Positions 10,285-18,137 of a DNA stretch of 64,000 bases are shown one piece after another (the first letter of the stretch is position 1; every line of letters starts with the position of its first letter). The DNA is from Nocardiopsis listeri NBRC 13360. GTDB lineage: Bacteria; Actinomycetota; Actinomycetes; Streptosporangiales; Streptosporangiaceae. The DNA is taken from contig NZ_BCSH01000021.1 of the NCBI RefSeq assembly GCF_001570765.1, positions 1 through 64,000 on the forward strand. The letters are read 5' to 3'. A program made the position numbers and the translations under genes. The notes beneath the pieces are model-generated. The model was not told the origin of the DNA and ran no database searches. It saw only the letters and a program-made list of their open reading frames with translations.

Positions 10285-11196
10285 ATGCGAGCACAATTCG
10301 TTCTCTCCGAGACGTGGATCGGCCTGCGTCGCAACCTGACGATGACCATCGCCGTCATCACGACGGTGGCCATCTCTCTCACCTTGTTCGGTGCCGGTCT
10401 ACTGGTCAACCAACAGGTCGCCGAGATGCGCAACTACTGGGACCAGCGGATCACGCTGACCATCTACATGTGCAACGACATCTCGCCGACCTCGACGTGT
10501 CAGGAGAACGGCGCCGCGGGCGAGGGCGACCGTGAGGCCCTCGAACAGCAGCTTGAATCGCTCAACGAGGTCGAAAGCTTTCGGTACCTGACCGAGGCCG
10601 AGGCCTGGCAGGACTTCCAGGAGCGCATCGGCTCCTCCAACGAGGCCCTCGCCGAGGCCGCCCAGGAAGGTGACATCCCGGACAACTACCGGGTGCAGCT
10701 CACCGACCCGAACCACTACGACGCGGTGCGCGCGGCCGTGGACGGGGCCGACGGCGTCGACTCCGTCTCCAACGACCAGCGCGTCCTGGAGCAGTTCTTC
10801 GGTCTGCTCGAGGGGCTCAAGTGGGCCGCCCTGATGGTCGCGGGTGTGCAGCTGGCCGCCGCCGCGCTGCTCATCGGCAACACCATCCGGCTATCGGCCT
10901 ACAGCCGTCGTCGGGAGACCGGCATCATGCGCCTGGTCGGCGCGTCGAACTTCTACATCCAACTGCCCTTCCTCCTCGAGGGCGCCATCGCCGGTTTCAT
11001 CGGTGGTCTGATCGCGTCCGGGTTCATCGTGGCCACCAGGTACACGCTGCTCACCCGGATCGAGGAGTGGTTCCAGTTCGACGTGGCCCTGGGCGCGGGG
11101 GCGCTGCTGTACGTCATCGGTGTCTCGATGATCCTCGGTGTGCTCCTGTGTACCGTGACCTCGTTCCTCACCCTGCGCCGCTACCTCAAGGTCTGA
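10285..11196 (+). CDS. ftsX: Cell division permease-like protein FtsX
   Basis: FtsX is the four-helix membrane partner of FtsE. It does not transport but relays ATP-driven movement to periplasmic or extracellular hydrolases. The 303-residue protein has a first helix near residues 18-42 and an extracellular domain of about 120 residues that begins with a cysteine pair, YMCND ... STCQEN, probably a disulfide. Three C-terminal helices frame the FtsX/MacB-type core, and it ends in RRYLKV. The start ATG 10285 has only a distant AGGA. In mycobacteria the partner hydrolase is RipC, but no hydrolase gene is adjacent here; a degenerate PBP follows smpB instead. Confidence 0.95.
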   Translation: MRAQFVLSETWIGLRRNLTMTIAVITTVAISLTLFGAGLLVNQQVAEMRNYWDQRITLTIYMCNDISPTSTCQENGAAGEGDREALEQQLESLNEVESFRYLTEAEAWQDFQERIGSSNEALAEAAQEGDIPDNYRVQLTDPNHYDAVRAAVDGADGVDSVSNDQRVLEQFFGLLEGLKWAALMVAGVQLAAAALLIGNTIRLSAYSRRRETGIMRLVGASNFYIQLPFLLEGAIAGFIGGLIASGFIVATRYTLLTRIEEWFQFDVALGAGALLYVIGVSMILGVLLCTVTSFLTLRRYLKV

Positions 11197-11277
11197 CGGC
11201 ACCACCGTCGGAAGGGACCGGCGGGCGCGGGACACCGGGGGGCCACTGGCCCCCCGGACTGATGAAGGGATCCATCC

Positions 11278-11742
11278 GTGGCCAAGGAAACCGGGCACAA
11301 GATGATCGCCCAGAACCGTAGGGCGCGGCACGACTACCACATCGACGACACCTACGAGGCGGGCCTGGTCCTCACCGGGACCGAGGTCAAGTCCCTCAGG
11401 GAGGGGCGCGCCTCGTTGGTGGACGGCTTCGCGCACATCCACGATGGTGAGGTGTGGCTGGAGGGCGTGCACATCCCGGAGTACTCCCAAGGGACGTGGA
11501 CCAACCACTCCGCCCGCAGATCACGTAAACTACTCCTGCACCGCGAGCAGATCTCCCGGCTGATCGGTAAGACCCGGGAGCCCGGGCGCACCCTGGTTCC
11601 GCTGTCCCTGTACTTCAGCGACGGTAGGGCCAAGGTCGAGATCGCTCTGGCCCGCGGTAAGCGTGAATACGACAAGCGCCACGCCCTCGCCGAACGTGAG
11701 GCCAAGCGCGACATGGAACGCGCGCTTCGCCGTCGGCGGTAG
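11278..11742 (+). CDS. smpB: SsrA-binding protein SmpB
   Basis: SmpB binds the tRNA-like domain of tmRNA and delivers it to stalled ribosomes for trans-translation. The 154-residue protein shows the family core: an N-terminal QNRRARHDY stretch, the motif [15 protein letters not shown], and a lysine/arginine-rich C-terminal tail ([16 protein letters not shown]) that probes the empty mRNA channel. The start is GTG, with GAAGGGA a few bases upstream. Its RNA partner ssrA lies only 2.4 kb downstream, so both trans-translation components are neighbours. The PBP-like gene follows 38 bases later and may be co-transcribed. Confidence 0.97.
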   Translation: MAKETGHKMIAQNRRARHDYHIDDTYEAGLVLTGTEVKSLREGRASLVDGFAHIHDGEVWLEGVHIPEYSQGTWTNHSARRSRKLLLHREQISRLIGKTREPGRTLVPLSLYFSDGRAKVEIALARGKREYDKRHALAEREAKRDMERALRRRR

Positions 11743-11780
11743 CGGTTTCCTCGTTGAGGCGCCTGAAAGGAACACACAAG

Positions 11781-13733
11781 GTGTCCCCCCGTCCCCTCGG
11801 CCGCAAGATCGCGGCCGCAAGCAGCGGCCTGGTCGTCGCCCTGACCCTCGCGGCCTGCACGACCCACCCCAGCCCGGAGGTGGCCGTCAGGTCCTTCCTG
11901 CTCTCCTGGCAGGGTGGGAACCACGCCGACGCCGCGAGGTTCACCACCGGTGACCCGGCCGAGGTGGAGGCGGCGCTCGCCGACGTACACGACCAACTCG
12001 ACCTGGCCTCGATCCGGTTCAACCTGGGCGGCATCACCCAGGACGGCGATCAGGCCACGGCGGAGTTCGAGGCCTCCGCCGACCTCGGCATCGGCGACCC
12101 GGTGTGGACCTACACCGGCAGTATGCCGTTGACGGACGGTCCCGAGGGCTGGCGGATCGACTGGTCGCCCGGCGTCATCCACCCCGACCTGGAGGACGGC
12201 GAACGACTCGCCGTCAGCTACGAGATCGAGGAACGCGGCCAGATCCTGGATCGGGAGGGCGAACCCCTCGTCTCGTCCGACAGCGTCACCGCCTTCGGTG
12301 TCCTCCCCGCGGAGATGGACGACAAGGAGGCCGGGGTCACCGAACTCGCCGAGCTTCTCGACGAGGACCCGGACCCGCTGCTCAACCGGGTGCGCTCCGC
12401 TCCGCCCGAGCAGTTCCAGCCGCTGGTGCTGATGCGCGGCGGCAGCGTCGACGGCACCTTGCTGGAGGAAGCGGGGAAGATCTCCGGGGTGCAGACCGAA
12501 GAGGTCGAGATCAACCTGTCGCCGCGAGTGGCGCCGTTCCTCCTCGGCGATGTCGCGGGAACCGCCGAGCACCGGGTGTCCTCCCGTGTCGCCGGCGCCT
12601 ACCAGGCCGGGGACACCGTCGGCCTGAGCGGTCTGCAGAACATCTTCCAGCACGAGCTCGCCGGGACCGCCACCACGCAGGTGGTCACCCTCGGCGAGGA
12701 CGGACGGCAGACCGCCGTCCTGGAGTCGTGGGACGGTGTGCGCAGCAGCGGAGTGCAGACCACCCTGGACCTCGAACTCCAGAACGCCGCGGAAGGCGCC
12801 CTGGAGAACCTGCCGGGCAACGGTTACCTCGTGGCCGTCGACACCGGCAGCGGAGACGTGCTCGCCGCCGCGAACGCCTCCGGCCAGGCCTCCGACGATG
12901 GCGCGTTCACCGGGAGCTACTCGCCCGGCGGAACCTTCACCCTGGTCTCCTCCCTGGCCGCCCTGGACTCCGGAGCCGTAAGCCCGGGCAGTCCGATGCC
13001 CTGCGGTTACCAGTCAGACATCGGTGACCGGACCTTCACCAACCCCAGCAGCGGCTTCCTGGCCGGTGAACCGGATCTGAGCCGCAACCTGTCCTTCCTG
13101 TGCAACGTCGGCTTCGTCGACATCGCCTCGGAGGTGGGCGGCGAGCAGATCACCGAGTCCGCGGCCGCCCTGGGGGTGGGCGCCGACTGGCAGCTGTCCC
13201 TGCCGGCCGACTCCGGGGTCGTCGACATCAACGACGACGAGGCCGACGTGGCCGCCGCCATGGTCGGAGAGCACGGGGTCCAGGTGAGTCCGCTCGCCAT
13301 GGCCCTGGCCGCCGGCGCGATCGCCGACGGCACCTGGAACCCCCCGACCCTCGTTCCCGAGGAGGGGCCGGCCCCGGCCGGCACCGGTGAGCTGAACGAG
13401 GCCCACCTCGACGTGATCCGCGAAGGGATGCGCGACGCCGTCGTCAACCGCTTCCCCGAGGTGAGCGTGGGTGAGGAACCCGTGTACGGGCAGGCCGCCA
13501 GGGCCGAACAGGAGGACACCGCCCTGCACTGGTTCGTCGGCTACCGGGGCGACGTCGCCTTCGCGGTCCTCGCCGAGGTCGATCCGGAGATGACGATGTG
13601 GCAGCAGTACGCCGTCACCGCCGCCACGAGCTTCCTCGCGGGCGATACCGCCGAAGGCGGGCAGCAGCCGCTGAACGACGACCAGCCGCTCGCCGGCGCC
13701 ATGCCGGAGTCCGACCCCGGCCTGAACGAGTAA
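11781..13733 (+). CDS. PBP-like lipoprotein with degenerate transpeptidase domain
   Basis: This 650-residue protein has the layout of a class B penicillin-binding protein of the MecA/PbpA type. A lipoprotein signal peptide with lipobox LAAC puts the lipidated Cys at 26. An NTF2-like N-terminal domain spans about 30-140, a dimerisation domain about 150-290, and a transpeptidase-like domain about 330-640. All three catalytic motifs have decayed. The expected SxxK reads GTFT at 384-387 (in YSPGGTFTLVS). SxN reads LCN around 440-442. KTG reads GQA at 570-572 before HWFVGY. It is therefore unlikely to acylate penicillin or crosslink peptides and may be a scaffold or a regulator of FtsEX-linked wall enzymes. 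GTG 11781 is chosen over ATG 11754 because AAAGGA lies ten bases before it and the lipobox fits. Confidence 0.88.
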   Translation: MSPRPLGRKIAAASSGLVVALTLAACTTHPSPEVAVRSFLLSWQGGNHADAARFTTGDPAEVEAALADVHDQLDLASIRFNLGGITQDGDQATAEFEASADLGIGDPVWTYTGSMPLTDGPEGWRIDWSPGVIHPDLEDGERLAVSYEIEERGQILDREGEPLVSSDSVTAFGVLPAEMDDKEAGVTELAELLDEDPDPLLNRVRSAPPEQFQPLVLMRGGSVDGTLLEEAGKISGVQTEEVEINLSPRVAPFLLGDVAGTAEHRVSSRVAGAYQAGDTVGLSGLQNIFQHELAGTATTQVVTLGEDGRQTAVLESWDGVRSSGVQTTLDLELQNAAEGALENLPGNGYLVAVDTGSGDVLAAANASGQASDDGAFTGSYSPGGTFTLVSSLAALDSGAVSPGSPMPCGYQSDIGDRTFTNPSSGFLAGEPDLSRNLSFLCNVGFVDIASEVGGEQITESAAALGVGADWQLSLPADSGVVDINDDEADVAAAMVGEHGVQVSPLAMALAAGAIADGTWNPPTLVPEEGPAPAGTGELNEAHLDVIREGMRDAVVNRFPEVSVGEEPVYGQAARAEQEDTALHWFVGYRGDVAFAVLAEVDPEMTMWQQYAVTAATSFLAGDTAEGGQQPLNDDQPLAGAMPESDPGLNE

Positions 13734-13744
13734 CACGAAAAAAG

Positions 13745-13783
13745 GACGCCGCCGGAGCAACCCACGGGCGCTCCGGCGGCGTC
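13745..13783 (+). terminator. Strong hairpin terminator after the PBP-like gene
   Basis: GACGCCGCCGGAGC at 13745-13758 pairs perfectly with GCTCCGGCGGCGTC at 13770-13783, giving a 14-base-pair stem 11 bases after the stop. It is preceded by an A-run, so it could also act on the opposite strand. Confidence 0.85.
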
Positions 13784-13965
13784 TTCATGGGTAACTGGGA
13801 CCGCATCAGGGGGTAGCGGACCAGTTCGATGAGGCAGGATCTCGTCTCGGGGGAGACCCTGCCGGTTCCAAAGGTCGGCCAGACCCTGCCGACCGCCCCC
13901 GTGAGTCGCGTCGACCAGATCTTGAGTCCGCCTCACGGGGGTTTCTCCCTGACCCGGTCCCCGAA

Positions 13966-14004
13966 CGAACCGGGAATCGGCTTGTCGAACCGGGAATCAG
14001 CTTG
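13966..14004. repeat. 20-bp tandem duplication upstream of ssrA
   Basis: CGAACCGGGAATCGGCTTG at 13966-13984 is repeated, with one change, at 13986-14004. Each copy contains GGGAAT, the -35 element recognised by SigR. Only the second copy has GTT at the right distance. Confidence 0.8.
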
Positions 14005-14018
14005 GCCCCGCGAACGTT
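13993..14018 (+). promoter_or_regulatory. SigR-type promoter of ssrA
   Basis: GGAAT at 13993-13997 and GTT at 14016-14018 are separated by exactly 18 bases, the spacing of the actinobacterial SigR consensus. Transcription would start about 100 bases before the mature tmRNA 5' end, leaving a leader to be processed. tmRNA is reported to belong to the SigR regulon in Streptomyces coelicolor, and sigR itself is in this window. Confidence 0.7.
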
Positions 14019-14119
14019 GACCCGATAGAGTGACGAACACGCGAGTGGTTCGCCGCTCGCATGTCGGTCGACACCGGACCCGTGCAGACGGGGTCCACGT
14101 CGGCTTTGACAACTTCACA

Positions 14120-14488
14120 GGGGGTGATCGGTTTCGACTTCGGTAGTCGTTCCAGGGGAAGCGGGTCGAGGATTGCGTTTGTGACCTCGTTAATCCTGCA
14201 TTCGCATAAATTCAAGTGCCAATTCTAAGCGCACTGAGTTCGCTCTCGCTGCCTAAGCGATTGTGACTCTGTCGGTCCGGGCTCGTCATCGGCTCGGGAT
14301 CCGGCACCATTCAGATGACTCACCGCTCAGATCAGGCCACGGGGCCTGAGCGGGACATTCACGTGGCTGGGCCTGTCAGCGATGTGTCTGTGCAAGCGCT
14401 GAGGCCGAGTAGAACGACACCACAGACTGCATCCGGAGAAGCCCTGGCTCGTTGCTGAAGGACGCGGGTTCGATTCCCGCCACCTCCA
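14120..14488 (+). ncRNA. ssrA: tmRNA (SsrA)
   Basis: tmRNA rescues stalled ribosomes by acting as tRNA and as mRNA for a degradation tag. The 5' end GGGGGTG at 14120-14126 pairs with CACCTCC at 14481-14487 to form the acceptor stem, with A14488 as discriminator. The T-arm carries GCGGGTTCGATTCCCGC. The tag frame runs from GCC at 14218 to TAA at 14254-14256 and encodes ANSKRTEFALAA, ending in the usual ALAA degron. The genome reads CGG after the discriminator, so the 3' CCA is not encoded and must be added by a nucleotidyltransferase. A SigR-type promoter lies upstream and a U-tract terminator downstream. Confidence 0.97.
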
Positions 14489-14496
14489 CGGACTCA

Positions 14497-14551
14497 GGAC
14501 GACCCTGCTCGGAAGCCCTCGGCTTCCTCGCCGGGTCGTCCTTCGTTTTTT
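14497..14551 (+). terminator. Intrinsic terminator of ssrA
   Basis: Outer arms GGACGACCC (14497-14505) and GGGTCGTCC (14533-14541) enclose an inner GGAAGCC-CTC-GGCTTCC hairpin. TTTTTT follows at 14546-14551, a classical intrinsic terminator. Confidence 0.92.
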
Positions 14552-14632
14552 CGGGACCCCTGACTGTGCGGGGGCGCCCGACCTTTTGGCCCTTGGGCCG
14601 CGCTTGGGCGTGGTCCGGGGGCCTTTTCGCGT

Positions 14633-15613
14633 TCAGGGGTCCTGAGCGGCGAGGGCGATGCCCAGGGGAGACCTGGCGTAGAACACCTCGCGGCCGGCGC
14701 GCCAGGACTCCAACAGGCCCGCGTCGCGCAGGGCGGACAGGTTGACCGACACCGTGGCCGGAGCCAATCCCAGGCGCGCGGCCAGGTTCCGGGTGGTCTC
14801 GGGGACGACCAGGTGGGTCAGGATCCGAGCGCGGGTGCGTCCCAGGACCGCCGACAACGCCTCGGCGGAAGGCTCTCCGGGTGACCACAGCTCACCCACC
14901 CCCCGCACCGGGTAGATCAGGGTGGGCTGCCACGGCTCCTCACCGACGAGGATCAGTTCGGGCCAAACGAAGGCGCTCGGCATCAGCAGCAGCCCGCGGT
15001 TGCCCAGGCGCAGCCGTTCGGCGGCGGACGGCCCCGCCACGTGGAGCGTGTGGCCGTCCCAGGCGAGCCGCCCGTCCAGGTCGGTCATGAGGGCGGCCAG
15101 GCCGTTCCGGGCCAGAGTGTGGGCCCGCAGGGACAGGTCCGCGTCCAGGAGGGCGCGCAGACGCGGCCAGTAGGGCCGGACCAGGTGTTCCCAGCAGGTG
15201 GCCAAGAGGTCGGCCAGCGTGTCCCGGGTGTCTCCGGGGTCGGCCAACAGCGGATCGGTCATGCTCGCGGGCAGGCCGCGGCGGGGGTCGAGCAGGCAGG
15301 CGCGCAGTTCGCTCGCCACCCGGTCGGTCGGGGTGGACCTGACCTGGGTGAGTCCATCCTCGAAGGAGGTGAGCGGACCGGCCGGGGGAGGACTCAGGAA
15401 GTCCGGCACGTAGCCGGGGCGGGGGAAGAGCAGACGTGCCGGGGACAGGTCGACGTGGTCGGGGAGCCGGGCGGTGCGGACCCACGGCAGGTGGAAGCCC
15501 TGACGGTGGGGTTCGAAGAGGGTGTGCAGGGCGGCCAGGGTCTCCCAGAGCGGAGAGACGGCGAACCTGCAACGCAGCAGGTCCTCGTGTTCGAAGACCA
15601 CCTGTCCCGGCAT
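14633..15613 (-). CDS. DUF5937/ArsR-type transcriptional regulator
   Basis: This is a 326-residue putative DNA-binding regulator with an N-terminal DUF5937 region of about 220 residues, probably the sensing part. A C-terminal winged helix of ArsR type follows (RILTHLVVPETTRNLAARLGLAPATVSVNLSALRDAGLL). It is divergent to an MFS efflux gene, the usual arrangement of a local repressor and its transporter. I choose ATG 15613 because TATGTT lies seven bases upstream, as in a leaderless promoter. The inverted repeat at 15614-15635 would then lie directly before the gene. ATG 15625 is in frame and remains possible. The inducing compound is unknown. Confidence 0.82.
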   Translation of the reverse strand: MPGQVVFEHEDLLRCRFAVSPLWETLAALHTLFEPHRQGFHLPWVRTARLPDHVDLSPARLLFPRPGYVPDFLSPPPAGPLTSFEDGLTQVRSTPTDRVASELRACLLDPRRGLPASMTDPLLADPGDTRDTLADLLATCWEHLVRPYWPRLRALLDADLSLRAHTLARNGLAALMTDLDGRLAWDGHTLHVAGPSAAERLRLGNRGLLLMPSAFVWPELILVGEEPWQPTLIYPVRGVGELWSPGEPSAEALSAVLGRTRARILTHLVVPETTRNLAARLGLAPATVSVNLSALRDAGLLESWRAGREVFYARSPLGIALAAQDP

Positions 15614-15635
15614 GGATTCGAACATACCCGAATCC
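15614..15635. promoter_or_regulatory. Candidate operator between DUF5937 regulator and MFS gene
   Basis: GGATTCG (15614-15620) and CGAATCC (15629-15635) form a perfect inverted repeat with an 8-base spacer in the divergent promoter region. It overlaps the putative -10 of the regulator, so autorepression is a reasonable inference. Confidence 0.55.
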
Positions 15636-15671
15636 GTTGAAGGGCCTGTTCATCGGGCGGAGGCTGGGCGC

Positions 15672-16874
15672 ATGTCGCAGACCTCCTTCCGTCGGGTGCT
15701 CGCCGTGCCCGAGTTCCGCGCCCTGTTCCTCGCGGAGATCCTGTCGATCCTCGCGCTGGTCGCGGTGCAGATCACCCTGTCCGTCCTGATCTTCGACCGG
15801 ACGGGATCGCCGCTGCTGTCTTCGTTGGCGTTCGCGTTGGGGTTCCTGCCGCATTTGTTGGGCGCCTCGTTGTTGTCGTCGGTGGCAGACCGGTTTCCGC
15901 TCAGGCGGGTGATGGTGGGAACACAGCTGATCAGCGGCGCGGTGATGGCGTGCATGGCGGTCCCCGGGACGCCGGTGCCGGTGATGTTGGCGTTGTTGGT
16001 GGTGAGCGGGACGATCGCCCCGGTGTACTCGGGGGCGCGTTCGTCCGCCCTGGCGGACGTGCTGGGCGGGGAGGGGTTTCCCCTGGGGCGTTCACTGCTG
16101 CGGATCGCGGCGCAGACCGCTCAGATCAGTGGGTTCTCGTTCGGTGGCGCCCTGATGTTGGTCGCCTCGCCCACGACCGCGCTGTTGGTCGCGGCGGGGT
16201 TGATGATCGGGTCCGCCCTGTTGGTGGCGGTCGGCACCGAATACCGTCCCGGGGGCGGGGGCTCGGGTGGGTTGGTCGCCTCCTCGCTGGGAGGGGTGCG
16301 CGACGCGTTGCGGTTGCCGCGGCTGCGCGCGGTCTTCCTGTTGAGCTGGGTGCCGACGGCGCTGTTCGTGTGGCCGGAGGCGTTGGCGGCACCGTTGGCG
16401 GCGGGTATGGGCGGTGGCCCGATGTTGGTGGCGCTGTTGTTGACCGCGGGGCCGGTGGGGACGGTCGTGGGTGAGCTCGCCGCCGGGTCGTTGCTCACGG
16501 CCGAGGCGCGCCGCAGGTGGATGCTGCCGTTGGCCTTCGTGTCCTTCCTGCCGATGATGTTCTTCGCCTTGGACCCGGGTCCGGCGTTCGCGGTGGTCGT
16601 CCTGGGGCTGGGCGCTTTGGGCTGGGGTTACACGTTGGCGCTGGACGCGCTGCTGCTGGCGGAGACCCCGCAGGAGTTGCGCGGGCGCGTGTTCGCGCTG
16701 GGGTCGGCCGGGCTGATGATCACCCAGGGGGTGGGGTTCGCGCTGGCCGGGGCGGTCGCGGAGTTCCTGCCGACGCACCTGGTGGTGGCCATGGCGGGGG
16801 CGGGCGGCGTGCTGTCGGTGGCGTTGTTCGGCCGCCGGTTCTTTCGATCGAGGGAAGTCCGTACGGCTATCTAG
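15672..16874 (+). CDS. MFS transporter, probable drug/metabolite efflux
   Basis: This 400-residue integral membrane protein has about twelve hydrophobic segments and begins MSQTSFRRVLAVPEFRALFLAE, typical of the MFS drug-efflux type. The cytosolic loop DRFPLRRVM after helix 2 corresponds to the family motif A, and RGRVFAL in the second half is its counterpart. The start has GGAGG about eight bases upstream; longer in-frame starts would run into the divergent regulator. The substrate is not predictable. The stop codon TAG overlaps the first CTAGGT element of the next regulatory region. Confidence 0.9.
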   Translation: MSQTSFRRVLAVPEFRALFLAEILSILALVAVQITLSVLIFDRTGSPLLSSLAFALGFLPHLLGASLLSSVADRFPLRRVMVGTQLISGAVMACMAVPGTPVPVMLALLVVSGTIAPVYSGARSSALADVLGGEGFPLGRSLLRIAAQTAQISGFSFGGALMLVASPTTALLVAAGLMIGSALLVAVGTEYRPGGGGSGGLVASSLGGVRDALRLPRLRAVFLLSWVPTALFVWPEALAAPLAAGMGGGPMLVALLLTAGPVGTVVGELAAGSLLTAEARRRWMLPLAFVSFLPMMFFALDPGPAFAVVVLGLGALGWGYTLALDALLLAETPQELRGRVFALGSAGLMITQGVGFALAGAVAEFLPTHLVVAMAGAGGVLSVALFGRRFFRSREVRTAI

Positions 16875-16927
16875 GTTGCGATCCTAACTAGGTTGCTTTA
16901 CCGTCTAGGTAGATGCCGGACCTAGTT
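16870..16927. promoter_or_regulatory. CTAGGT operator array before the PadR gene
   Basis: Four copies of CTAGGT occur: TCTAGGTT 16870, AACTAGGTT 16886, TCTAGGTA 16904, and the inverted ACCTAGTT at 16920-16927. AACTAGGT (16886) and ACCTAGTT (16920) are perfect inverted copies. The array ends 14 bases before the PadR ATG. Binding by that PadR protein is an inference. Confidence 0.6.
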
Positions 16928-16940
16928 CCAGGGGCGATGA

Positions 16941-17273
16941 ATGGATCGACGATCGAGCTGGCTGAAGGGGGTGCTCGACCTCCTCGTGCTGGCCGCACTG
17001 ACCGACGGCGAGAGCTACGGCTACGCCTTGGCCGCGAGTTTGGACGAGGCCGGCTTCGGCCGGATCAAGGGAGGCACCCTCTACCCGGTGCTCAACCGGT
17101 TGGAGGAGGCGGGCCTGGTCGACGCGGAGTTCCGCGCGGCGGAGAAGGGGCCCGGGCGGCGCTACTACCACCTGACGGACCAGGGCCGGGAGGTCCTGGC
17201 GGATCAGGGCGCGGCCTGGTTGGAGTTCGACACATCGGTACGCGAGGTTCTGAAGAAGGGCGGGGTTCGATGA
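16941..17273 (+). CDS. PadR-family transcriptional regulator
   Basis: This 110-residue winged-helix repressor has the PadR pattern: LKGVLDLLVLAALTDGESYGYAL, then GTLYPVLNRLEEAGLV as recognition helix and turn, and GPGRRYYHLTDQGREVL as the wing, with a short C-terminal dimerisation helix. It overlaps the next gene by ATGA, so the two are translationally coupled. PadR genes followed directly by a DUF1700 or DUF2812-like membrane protein are a recurring pair. The CTAGGT array directly upstream is the likely autoregulatory operator. The signal is unknown. Confidence 0.92.
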   Translation: MDRRSSWLKGVLDLLVLAALTDGESYGYALAASLDEAGFGRIKGGTLYPVLNRLEEAGLVDAEFRAAEKGPGRRYYHLTDQGREVLADQGAAWLEFDTSVREVLKKGGVR

Positions 17274-17986
17274 GCTACCTCGACGAGTTGGCGACACTGC
17301 TACGGGCCCGTGGGGTCCCCGAGCAACGTCTCAAGAGCACCATCGACGACCTCGCCGCGTTCCTGGCCGACGGCGACCTGGACCCGACGGAGGAGTTCGG
17401 TCCGGTGAGAGAGTTCGCCGACGACCTGGTGGGTGAGGAGGGCCCCGAGCCCGACCCCGAGAGCCTGGTGTGGGCGGCGGACTCCTTCGCGGCCACAGAG
17501 CGGCTCAACGAGATGGGCGCCCAGGGTTGGGAGGTCGAACGGGTGGATCGGTTCGGCCGGTTCGTCAGCCACCGTGGTGCGGACCCTCAGGTCTGGGAGT
17601 ATCGCCAGGAGATCGCCCCCGGACGCCGTGAACGGACGCGTTTGACCGAGCGTCTGGCTCCGGAGGGCTGGGAGCTCGCCGGGCACTACTTCACCTACGC
17701 CTACTTCAAGCGGGCCAGGGCCGCGTTGGTCGGGCCGGCCGCCGAGCTGGACGAGCGCCCCGAGCCCACCCGGAAGCGGTTCTTCTGGAGCCTGCCCGGC
17801 CTGCTGTCGGTCGGGATCGCGCTGGTGGTCCTGGTGATCTCCCTGTACAGCCTGGGCGGCACCCTGTGGGAGGGCGACTTCGCCGATCGGGTGGCCACCA
17901 TGGCGGGCGCCGGGGTCGGGGCGCTCGTCGGTGTGGGTGCGGTCCTGGGCGTGTTCTGGCTGGTGGCAAGGGTCCGCAACCGCTGA
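17270..17986 (+). CDS. DUF2812-like membrane protein coupled to PadR
   Basis: This is a 238-residue protein. Residues 1-65 are helical, of the type seen at the start of PadR-linked DUF1700-like proteins. Two related segments follow: MGAQGWEVERVDRFGRF and LAPEGWELAGHYFTYAYFK. The GW...Y/F pattern resembles DUF2812. Two transmembrane helices span about 165-235. The start ATG 17270 overlaps the PadR stop. I infer a membrane partner whose level PadR controls, perhaps a sensor or an anti-sigma-like factor; no activity can be assigned. Confidence 0.75.
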   Translation: MSYLDELATLLRARGVPEQRLKSTIDDLAAFLADGDLDPTEEFGPVREFADDLVGEEGPEPDPESLVWAADSFAATERLNEMGAQGWEVERVDRFGRFVSHRGADPQVWEYRQEIAPGRRERTRLTERLAPEGWELAGHYFTYAYFKRARAALVGPAAELDERPEPTRKRFFWSLPGLLSVGIALVVLVISLYSLGGTLWEGDFADRVATMAGAGVGALVGVGAVLGVFWLVARVRNR

Positions 17987-18047
17987 CGGGTCTACCCGGG
18001 CGCCAACGCCACCGGACGCCCCGGGGCATGGATCGAGTGCTCCGAGC

Positions 18048-18137
18048 TCATAGGTTTCGGTGGATGTCCATCGCGTCCTCCTTGGGGAGGGCGCGAATCT
18101 GCTTGCGTAACTGCCGGAAGTCGAACTCCCATTTCAC
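18048..18137 (-). pseudogene. Truncated RelE/ParE-type toxin remnant
   Basis: The frame starts with GTG 18137, overlapping the antitoxin stop by GTGA, and ends after 29 codons. It begins VKWEFDFRQLRKQIRALPKE. The opening resembles the first strand and helix of RelE/ParE toxins, which normally run to about 85-95 residues. The catalytic C-terminal strands are absent, so it cannot be an active mRNA interferase. The following sequence shows no continuation in another frame that I can recognise. Confidence 0.6.

Noticed and set aside
13966-14004. CRISPR-like repeat
   Set aside because: Only two copies, directly adjacent, without spacers or cas genes; it is a promoter-region duplication.
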